From contig CM076197.1 in the NCBI GenBank assembly GCA_038277395.1, forward strand, positions 99,226,442 through 99,290,441: a stretch of 64,000 bases of DNA, given 5' to 3'. A program made the position numbers and the translations under genes. Positions 55,651 through 64,000 of the stretch are shown in pieces (position 1 is the stretch's first letter; every line of letters starts with the position of its first letter). This DNA is from Dryocosmus kuriphilus (lineage: Eukaryota > Arthropoda > Insecta > Hymenoptera > Cynipidae). The notes below the pieces were generated by a model. It ran no database searches and was not told the DNA's origin. It saw only the letters and a program-made list of their open reading frames with translations.

Positions 55651-55959
55651 CAAAAATAAAAATTCAGCAATATGAATAAGAAACTCTAATTGCAAGATTT
55701 TTAATATCGTGAGAGTTTTATATTTTTTTTAACGGAAAGGTTAGAAATTCAACAATTTAGAATTTCAAAATTTTAAAATATATCATTTTATCTTTGAATT
55801 AAACAAAAGACCAAGTCAGAAACTACAAAAGGCACGAAAATTTCAAAATTTTCAAAATCAAAAGTTAAAAACTTGAACAAATATTTTTAAAAATTATATT
55901 ATAAAAAAAATGGAAAAAATACTTTTTCAGGGATACCCTTTAATTTATATTACTAAAAA

Positions 55960-56560
55960 TGACGGACCTAAAATTCGAAAAGTTTCACAGTATATATATT
56001 TTTAAATTCAATCGTGACAAAATTAGATACTGAATTTTTTTTTGATGAAAAGAAATGACACGGATGAAAGGTTTAAAAAATTGCAAAATAATATGTATTG
56101 ACAAATTATATAATTTTTAAATTCAGAATGTCAGAAATAAATAATAAATAAATAAATGTATAATTCTGTTAGTAGAAACTAGCTACACTGCTAAATGATA
56201 GATAATTATAGGATAAGAGCGAATATAGAGAACACTCGACAAAAAATTTAATTAATTAGCTTAATAATACATTTTTTATAGCATACCTCCTACTGCTTTT
56301 AGTAGAATATTTATTGTTTATTATTATTTATATACTCTTCAAGTTACTAAGAGTGACGGACTTGAGAAAAGCTTCAGAGCCTATATTTATAAATTTGATT
56401 GTGTTAAAATTAGATATTGAGATTTGATCGACGAAAAGAAATGTCATAATCTTGCAAATATGAAACTTTACAAAATTGCAAATTTGCAAAATAACATAAA
56501 TTGCAAAACTATCTAATTTTAATTTTCAGGATGTAAGAAATAAAGAATAATAAAGGTATA
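55960..56560. repeat. Diverged tandem duplication, about 375-bp unit
   Basis: GACGGAC(C/T)T, TTTAAATT(C/T)...TCGTGACAAAATTAGATA(C/T)TGA, GAAAAGAAATG and GTCAGAAATAAATAATA occur in the same order at 55962-56150 and 56352-56553. Between them is CTAGCTACACTG...AATTATAGGATAAGA, which recurs at 57755-57800. Confidence 0.6.
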
Positions 56561-56561
56561 A

Positions 56562-57655
56562 CTTAAAATGTTCCTTTTTGAACCCACTTTATGGGCTTGT
56601 GTGGCCTTTTCGAAAACTTCAATACGGCGGCCCAATATGGCGGCGAGAAACCACGAAAAAATCGGAAGGTCAAATCAAAAAGCTTGTAAAAAAAAGTATC
56701 ATCGTTCGATTCAATGGATTAAGATCGTGAACTGTTGCCAATTGACGTCCTCAAAAAATTAGTGTGGTAGGTTGATGAAATTCAATATGGCGGATCCAAA
56801 ATGGCGACTAAAATTTCGAAATCGTCAGATTGATGCAAAATTTGGTTTTCGGGGGTTTTTGAGGTCGCTGAATACGAATCCGAGGTCAGATTTTTAAAAC
56901 TCGCAATAGCGGATCCAATATGGCGCGGAGAGACCACGAAAAAATCGAAAGGTCAAATCAAAAAGCTTGTAAAAAAAAGTATCATCGTTAGATTCCATTT
57001 ATTAAGGTCGTAAACTGTTGCTAATTGACGTCCTCAAAAAATTAGTGTGGTAGGTTGATGAAATTCAATATGGCGGAATCAAGATGGCGACTAAAATTTT
57101 GAAAACGTCAGATTAATGCAAAATTTGGTTTTCGGGGGTTCTTGAAGTCGCTGAACACGAATCCGAGGTCAGAGTTTTAAAATTCACAATAGCGGATCCA
57201 ATATGGCGCGGAGAGACCCTGAAAATCCAGCTAGGTTAAGAAACAATGAACAGAATTGTCTTGGTGGAACATGTACGGGGGTTTTTGGGGTCGCTGAATA
57301 CGAATCCGATGTCAGATTTTCAAAAATCTGACATCGGATTCGTGTTCAGCGACCCCAAGAACCCCAGAAAACCAAATTTTGCATCAATTTGACGATCTAG
57401 AAATTTTAGTCGCCATCTTGAATCCGCCATATTGAATTTCATCAACCTTCCACACTAATTTTTTGAGGACGTCAATTGGCAACAGTTCACGACCTTAAAC
57501 AATGGAATCGAAAGATGATCCTGTTTTTTACAAGCTTTTTGATTTGACCTATCGATTTTTTCATGGTTTCTCGTCGCCATATTGGGCCGCCATATTAAAA
57601 TTTTCGAAAAGGCCACACGAGCCCATAAAGTGGGTTCAAAAAGGAAAATTTTAAG
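56562..57655. mobile_element. Inverted-repeat element with tandem GCCAT-motif units
   Basis: The left end CTTAAAATGTTCCTTTTTGA is inverted at the right (ending 57655). The left side contains three tandem units of about 280-287 bp starting at CCAATATGGCGGCGAGA (56630), CCAATATGGCGCGGAGA (56917) and again at 57195; the right side (57330-57655) is one inverted unit. The centre is a 42-bp perfect hairpin at 57301-57342. AA(T/G)ATGGCG words occur about eight times. No coding capacity. Confidence 0.85.
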
Positions 57656-59149
57656 CTATCGATTGCTAAAATCCACCCATATAAATTTTGGGCACAGCTC
57701 TGTTCCGTTTGACAAAGAACGTCCCATATATATATATATATATAGCTGTTGGTTGAAACTAGTTACACTGATGAATGGTATATGTATAATTATAGGATAA
57801 GAACGAAGATAGAAAACACTTGACTTGTTTTTAGTTTTTTCTATAATAATGCCCTACAACGGAAAAACATACTTAAGTGACATTTTGGTGAAAAATGGGT
57901 TTTTGGTATCAGTGGAATCGTGAGTGTAAGCTGCTTCTGACTATCATAATTAAAATGATAACTTTCAATTATTTATAATGAAAAATGAATGTTAAAAATT
58001 ACAAAATCTGAGTAAATTCACCGAACACAGTGGAAAAATGTACGTAAAGTACTTTGCGGTGCCTAAAATTTGTAAAAGAAGTCGAATACGACGAGAAATA
58101 TAAGGTAAGAATATACGTAAAGGACCTTGTGGTTTTTTTGTTTGGTACAAGTGGTCTGGCACGCTTCCTGTTACAAAATCAAAACTCAAGTACTTCGGCT
58201 AGTTTTGGTAAGCAGCGGTTGTTCGATGTTAGGAATAGCTCGGTGGTGCATATTGTAGTTTGCCGAGGTCTTCCAGTGTATCGAGGACCAGTGCTGGCGA
58301 ACTTTACAGCGAGACACACCGCAAGTGACTTTGCGTATTTCTTAGCTGGGATTTGATTTTAGAAAAAACCGCAAGTGCATTTTCTAGTAGAAATTATTTT
58401 AATAATTAATTTTTTATTATAAAAACAGAAAGAGCACATCCGTTTTACCCAAGAGGGGTACAAAGAAGGGGCAAACTAAGAGGCAAACTAAGAGGAGGCA
58501 AATGGCTTTTCTTGAATATCTCCGTTCAACCCAGACAGCACTTACGTATCTTTTTCCGCTGCAGGGCAGAATAATATGAAGGCTATTTGGTATACGTGAG
58601 AAAACAATCGAAGAAAAATTTTACTTCAATTTCAAAATTTTAAAACCGTTCGCGAAAATAACCATTTTTAGTCGTCCCGAATTTCGGGAAGACGAAACAC
58701 TTCGTATTTCATAATCTTCAACTGTTATTCAATTAAAGTAGGAAAATTAAACTCTTAAATCATACAATTAATGAAAAACTGTTTTACGACAGGATGACGT
58801 AAAAACTCGGGGACATTTAAAAAAGATATAATTCTCTGTACTTATAATTAGAAACAAGAAAATAAACTTTATTTTCGAAATATACAATTAATTCTGAGGT
58901 TATACATACGTTTTACTTATTTACTTACTTATTTTATTTATTTACATTTACTCATATTTAATCGAGTTTATTTTGCTACCGAGTAAAGTAAAAATAATTG
59001 AGAAATAGGGTATTGTGGAAAAAAGCCTTAATAAATCCCTGTAATTTATAAAAAAATTATTCCTTCAAACACAAGCGTATAATATTCCAGGAATATATTA
59101 TCAACATTTTGATTTTCACCCAAATATAAAATAAAAATAAACAAATAGG
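57656..59149. other. Unassigned DNA
   Basis: A TA microsatellite lies at 57725-57746. The plus frame at 58054-58356 (100 codons) is not recognised. An imperfect inverted pair around 58030-58055 and 58310-58335 shares ACCGCAAGT/ACTTTGCGGT words. Confidence 0.4.
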
Positions 59150-59410
59150 CTGGAGCTCTAATTTAATTCCATTTATTCAATTTCAAAGTAAAAATTTCTT
59201 ATATTTCTTTACATAGACTCGAAATTGAATAATTAAACAAATGAAGTATATGAAAAGGAACAGTTCAAGTAGCTACTTTCAAAATTAAAGAATTTTAAGT
59301 TGACATTTTCAAAATTAATCAAATAGAAATTGAGAAAATTCTAAATTGAATAATTCTAACTTTGAAAAAAAATTAATTTTTATTAAATGCAGAAATTCAA
59401 ATTCAATAAC
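59150..59410. repeat. Dispersed repeat, second copy of 55376-55650
   Basis: See the partner entry; collinear words over about 260 bp. Confidence 0.65.
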
Positions 59411-59790
59411 AAATTCAAAGCTTTTGAAATTTCATTCGAAGCCTGATGAGCTGAACAATTTCTATTGTCTAATCAGCATTTAAAACTAAAATTAAAATGC
59501 AGAATAATTTTAATTTTTTGATTATAATCTGCAATTATTAGTTATGTTCTATTCAAGATATAGACCAAGATGTGTCCAAAAAAAGTGTCCGGACGGACCC
59601 ATTTGTTTATTTGACATTCGTCTTCATTACTTGTTCCTATTCCTTTTCTATTCTTTCTCTCTTGCTGATAATAGTTAAGTCTCTTTCTATCCTGTTTTAT
59701 TACTTCTTATAATAATCTTCTTTCTAAAAATACTATTCTCTCTACATAATATTTATAGGAATTATACATTTTTATTTAATTATATATTAT
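59411..59790. other. Unassigned AT-rich DNA
   Basis: Nothing recognised. Confidence 0.5.
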
Positions 59791-60055
59791 ATTATTAAAT
59801 ATTGGTGTTATTTTCTCGACCAGGGTTACGAGAAAAAATCTACCTCGACCCAGATTTGAACCGGGAACGCCACTATTCACGAGTGGAGAGTTTTCCAATT
59901 ACGCCACCGAGGCCTCAGTAGATCGCTTCCCGCTTCTCATTAAACAGAAAGACGCGGATGTGCATCTAATGCCTGTGAAATTTCAATCTAAATAAATTAC
60001 CCGAATCTCTCTACTATTTAAAATATTGGTGTTATTTTCTCGACCAGGGTAATTA
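59790..60055 (-). repeat. tRNA-derived SINE flanked by a 30-bp direct repeat
   Basis: On the minus strand the head has an A-box-like TGGCGTAATTGG (about 59895-59906) and a B-box-like CGGTTCAAATCT (59854-59865), followed by CTGGGTCGAGGTAG. The segment ATTGGTGTTATTTTCTCGAC (plus strand) plus CAGGGT occurs on both sides, at about 59800 and 60029. This is either a long target duplication or, more likely, the 3' end of a second, truncated SINE unit in tandem. Confidence 0.7.
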
Positions 60056-60836
60056 AATAATTAATCTCTGATGTTAAATCTTAAATTAATTATTATTTTA
60101 TTAATTAAAACAATTTTAACGAATTATTTATTTAGTTATCTATTGGAATTAAATACTATTTCTATAATTTCCTTCAATAAGACACCTAACGAAAAAGTAT
60201 TAATCTTGATGGCTGATTAATCGGCACGTTAATCAGAAGTGTACTTATCCAGTGAAGGATGGGAAAATTTTAAACAAGATTGAACTAATTTTCAGACAGT
60301 TGAATATCTGAGGCATCTTCTCGTGGCTTCAGGTGGGTGAACGAGTTAAGTCTAAACGGCTGGGTCGACTGTGTCAGTGATTCAGGAGAGAAGAAAGGGT
60401 GGATGAAATGGCAGAGGGTGGAGGATGAGCCTGGAAGCGAAGTGAGCTGACTGACGTGTAAAGACACCTCCACATCCCGAAGAATTTAACTAATTATAAT
60501 ATAGTATAAACGGTTTATGCCTGCCTGGCAACCTACTCCTAGCGATACTGATACCCACCCCCTTGTGATCCTCAGCTTTCCTCTCTCATTCCACCTCTCT
60601 TTACTCCCTGTGACTTGGCACACGTCACAGAAGTTAGCGACTGCGAACGTCGCTCAATGGGACAGGGCTGAAAGGGGTAATGATTACGCGGAATTGCGCG
60701 AGATTAGTGTGTGAGCATTGATTTTCTTGCAACTTCGAATAATCCAATAGAGAAAATTATATAAATATTCGTAGAAAACTTTTAAACGCAAAAAAAGAGT
60801 ATATTCGAATTTTAATTTCGCGCCAAAAGAATATTA
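60056..60836. other. Unassigned; GC-richer segment 60290-60715
   Basis: 60290-60715 is richer in GC and CpG than its neighbours and contains CTGTGACTTGGCACACGTCACAG-like dyad symmetry (CTGTGAC at 60608 and GTCACAG at 60624). Short frames here are not recognised. No promoter elements can be assigned with confidence. Confidence 0.35.
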
Positions 60837-61296
60837 GGGTGAAACGCATGTCAGGGTACCACCGTCTACCTGTCGCCCAGGCCGACCTTTTCTATTATTT
60901 TGTGTCCCGACTCGGACCCTACTCGAGCTCGAGCTGGACGAGGCGTTGTGATGCTCAACCGGAGGCTACTGTGTACGTTGCGATGGTACATGAAACATAA
61001 TTTTAAAATTTAAATGGCTCCCTTTCCAGCTCAATTAAACCGCAGCAATTTTAAGCCCACATCAAGCCCAACAAAGCCTTTTTCCAGCCAAATTAAACCG
61101 CAGAAATTTTAAGCCCACTTCAAGCCCAATGACAAGTGGACTAGTCCAACGTTCGAATATACAGTAGCCTCCGGTTGAGCACTACACCGCCTCGTCCAGC
61201 TCGAGCTCGAGTAGGGTCCGAGTCGGGCCACAAAACAATAGAAAAGGTCGGCCTGGGTGACAGGTAGATGGTGGTACCCTGACATGCGTTTTACCC
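60837..61296. mobile_element. MITE, about 460 bp, with 150-bp arms
   Basis: The left end GGGTGAAACGCATGTCAGGG and right end (complement) GGGTAAAACGCATGTCAGGG are inverted. The arms continue through TACCTGTC, CAGGCCGACCTTTTCTATT, GTCCCGACTCGGACCCTACT and CTCGAGCTCGAGCTGGACGA to about 60985 and 61150. The centre holds a duplicated 57-bp unit (TTCCAGC...AATTAAACCGCAG, 61025 and 61082). AATATTA occurs just outside both ends (60830-60836 and 61298-61304), a likely target duplication with a one-base offset. Confidence 0.88.
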
Positions 61297-62554
61297 AAAT
61301 ATTAATATCAGGCATTTGATCGTCAGCTGATCGTTAGGTAATTACACATCGATTAGTGCTGAGTGGAAAACAAGGTCACTAAATGCATGGGAAGGAGCTC
61401 TATTTTTGTAATATCTTTCTAAAAAATCGATAGTGTATTAATTTTGTTATTTTATTAAATAGCTCTTGAAAAATAAAAACTAATTTTCAAATACACTTTC
61501 GGTGAGAAATTATTTTTTACGAAGATATTTAAAAAATAAAGGTTATTTTCATGCATCTGCTTTATTGTTTTTACCCTCAGCACTAGACGAAGTGAAGTTA
61601 GCTGGCGATGAAGTAAAGATACCTAACTGTGACTTAAATACATAAGAAATTTGAAAATCTAACAATGGAATTGTTTGTGGTGTAGACAAAATAACAAAAC
61701 TACTTTCTGGGCATCAATAGGATTGCTCTTTTTATGTATCCTTCATCAATATTTTAATTTGTATATACATCATAAGTTTGTAACTAAATTTGCGGTGGGC
61801 ACAAAAATGCGAAGCCTAGTGGCCACTTAACAAAGCTCTATGTGCAGGCTCGTCATGTTTATTTTTCATGTAAAATACAGTCTGATTACTCTAATTTTAC
61901 GTTTAATTTTTATGAAAAGTGGTGACCAGCGTAAACGCCGAGTATAATATATTTTTTGAGTGTTATATTATAATAGCGGTAAGTATTCATGTTGTAATAT
62001 TCATATGCAGAGCAGCAATAAAATAAATTGTGCATGATGCTTATAGGTTCGTTTGGTGTGCCATACGTTAAAAAATGATAATTAGATCATTATTAATTTC
62101 CTGTTTACAATTATTATTAATAATATTGTAAGTTGTTTAAAAAATTGTAAATTGTTTGTAAAATCATATGGAAATACCTTTTTTTTTGTTTCACAATCAA
62201 CAAGCTCCACACTTCACATATGCTTTGAAAACTGCTTTTCTATTTTTCTAAATTGATTACAACAATAAAAAAATCACTTCACTCGTTTTATACAAACAAT
62301 TTACAAGATACGGATAAATAATTAATGAAAAAACAATAATATTTTTTTCTCTTTCAAATGTGACACAAGAACCTAACCTATAAGCATCTTCACAACATTC
62401 CTTTTTTGCTACTCTAGCAATGCATATATATCTGAATACTGACCGTTATTATAATTCAACATTTAAATAATATATTTCACACTCCTTTTAAGCGGGACAT
62501 CACTTTTTATCAATATTAAACGTTATCAATTACGGGTCTACTTGTAAACATTAA
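61297..62554. other. Unassigned AT-rich DNA
   Basis: No recognised coding, RNA or element features. Confidence 0.5.
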
Positions 62555-62700
62555 AAAAGAGCCTGCTATCAGACCACGTGTCGCAATCAGACCAATGAGA
62601 TGGTTGCGATTGCAGCGCCTCTGTAGTTCGTGCCCATCGCGAATAGTGACGTCGTGTTTTATGGGTTCTCTTGGCGCGAAATTTAAATTAGAAGAAGTTT
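62555..62700. promoter_or_regulatory. Candidate promoter or enhancer with clustered motifs
   Basis: Within about 130 bp there are CCACGTG (E-box, 62575), GACCAATGAGA (CCAAT-type, 62590), GTGACGTCG (CRE-like, 62647) and TTGGCGCGAAAT (E2F-like, 62671). GC content is clearly above the surroundings. No downstream open frame is visible on either strand, so the target and direction are unknown. This is inference from motif words only. Confidence 0.3.
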
Positions 62701-64000
62701 CTCATTCAAAAAGTAGTTGAATAGTATTCTTTTTAGATGAACGAATATTAAATTTTTTATTATACTATTATACTATTAAACTCCCAATTTTCGGAAATAA
62801 TTCTATTCCCCAAATTTTACGCAAATGATTGTCGGATATTAAAATAAATACATGTAGAATAACTCAGTTACTTTTTAGTAAATTTAAGAAATATTGCGCA
62901 ATTTTGAATAAAAAATTATTGCATTTTCCAATACCTGTATCTGAAAATCCTGAAACGTATAACAGACAAATTTTACATTTCAATTAGATAAGGCTTTATA
63001 TACAAGCCTGGTAAAAACAACAGAAATTTTCGGTTAACACACATCTTTCCCAAAAAATTCTGGTTAAAAGGACCAAAATTCTAGTGGATTGCAAAATGAC
63101 TTCGGGCCAAGTCGAGCCGGATTGGATATCGGGTTAGGTTGGTTCGAATTTCGGATTTGCAACTTGACCCGAAAACCCAGTCCGGCTCAAAAGTTTAATT
63201 ATTATATATAATATAAATATATAATAAATATATATATATATATATAAATAAAAATAAAATATAATTAACCGGTAATTACCGGAAACGTTTGAAAATTTTC
63301 AAATTAGTCTTTCAGATCGGTTCGGGTTTTCAGGTCGGACTGATAACCCGAAACTCGGGCCGGACCGAAAAAATCTCTTACTGGACCCGTCGGTCTGAAG
63401 ATTTTAAAAATTTTGCGCACCCCCACAAAATTTTAAGTTGTGATCTATTTACAAAATTCAGAAAAAATATACCTACCTAATTTTTTGCACCATTTTTTAA
63501 AATTGCATTTCTACCTTAGTCTTTATTATTTTCTTTGATTTTATTGTGCATCAGATAGTTCACTTTTTTTTCGCTAAAAAATCTTTGGATGCATTAAATA
63601 CAAGAATATTCTGTAATTGGACAGGAGAAAGTTACTGTTTTTAACTAGATATTATTGATTAAAAGATATTGAATTATATAAAAGGGAACAATTTACCGGA
63701 TCTTATGTTTATGGAAAAAAATTTGGCTATTTATGGTCGAAAATTTAAAATGAAATAAAATTCTGAACGGAAATTAAGTATTAGATAATTAATTATAAGA
63801 GATTTTATTTTAATCTTTCCTTATACTCTCAGCAGTAATTTTTTCTTTTTTCCATGATTTCTGTGACGTCACTCGAGATTTGTGAATTAACAACTTCACG
63901 TTGAATAAATTTTAAATTTTTCTTAATTTTCATAACGATTGACCGTTATAAAAAAAATATTAGCTGTAAGTTATTAATTAAGCGCTTTTTCGGTAAACAC
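62701..64000. other. Unassigned DNA with a TA microsatellite
   Basis: 63070-63420 has repeated GC-richer words around GGTCGGACTG, CCGAAAACCCAGTCCGG and TCGGGCCGGACCG on both sides of a TA/AAATA tract (63203-63262), so a diverged inverted structure is possible. The frame at 63289-63480 is not recognised. The rest is AT-rich with nothing visible. Confidence 0.45.

Noticed and set aside
1..64000. CRISPR array or bacterial operon
   Set aside because: There are no regularly spaced identical direct repeats with unique spacers, no ribosome-binding-site-led gene strings, and the transposon content is that of an arthropod.
1..64000. Insect telomere repeat TTAGG or rDNA
   Set aside because: No run of TTAGG or its complement and no rRNA-like conserved blocks were seen.

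Overview
The window looks like intergenic or heterochromatic DNA of an arthropod, most likely an insect. It is strongly AT-rich and dense in transposons of families typical of insects: mariner (DD34D), a DD41D-type Tc1/mariner relative, a pogo/Tigger-type transposase, a Penelope-like retroelement, I/R1/Jockey-type LINEs with microsatellite tails, tRNA-derived SINEs and many MITE-like hairpins. The RT C-terminal Cys-His motif and LINE ORF1 style resemble elements common in ants and wasps, so Hymenoptera is my guess, but it is only a guess. I found no convincing host protein-coding gene. Every recognisable coding stretch belongs to a mobile element and is broken or truncated.

Layout. 1-4.5 kb: low-complexity DNA, a 173-bp duplication, a SINE-like head and a 1.26-kb dispersed repeat (copy A). 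4.5-7.9 kb: a mariner element with an internally deleted transposase, interrupted by a 2.5-kb long-inverted-repeat element that itself carries copy B of the dispersed repeat. 10.2-12.0 kb: Penelope-like remnant. 13.1-18.4 kb: SINE, microsatellites, and nested inverted-repeat elements; the inner one (TA-flanked, same termini as the 5.4-kb element) holds a LINE that has lost its endonuclease and RT. 19.4-22.4 kb: DD41D-type element with arrays of AGGTCA-like half-sites; a 0.38-kb MITE of the same family lies at 28.6 kb. 23.3-26.8 kb: a recurrent GAAATAGTAA motif, an 89-bp tandem repeat and a LINE RT tail. 30.4 kb: a tRNA-Lys(CTT)-like sequence directly followed by a SINE. 33.0 kb: a tyrosine-recombinase fragment beside two perfect palindromes. 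33.4-36.3 kb: 5'-truncated LINE. 37.1-40.8 kb: large foldback element. 43.8-46.1 kb and 52.6-53.9 kb: two copies of one composite repeat, the first interrupted by a complete-length mariner. 46.2-47.6 kb: another foldback. 49.6-52.5 kb: pogo-like element whose gene is split by two hairpin MITEs. 56.6-57.7 kb: tandem/inverted array rich in GCCAT(A/C)TTG motifs. 59.8 kb: SINE. 60.8-61.3 kb: MITE. 62.6 kb: a possible promoter.

The dominant theme is nesting: elements inside elements, which gives a relative insertion order (mariner before its long-IR insertion; pogo before its two MITEs; composite repeat before the second mariner). Five large inverted-repeat structures occur in 64 kb. All coordinates of repeat boundaries are by eye and may be off by some tens of bases except where flanking TA dinucleotides fix them.
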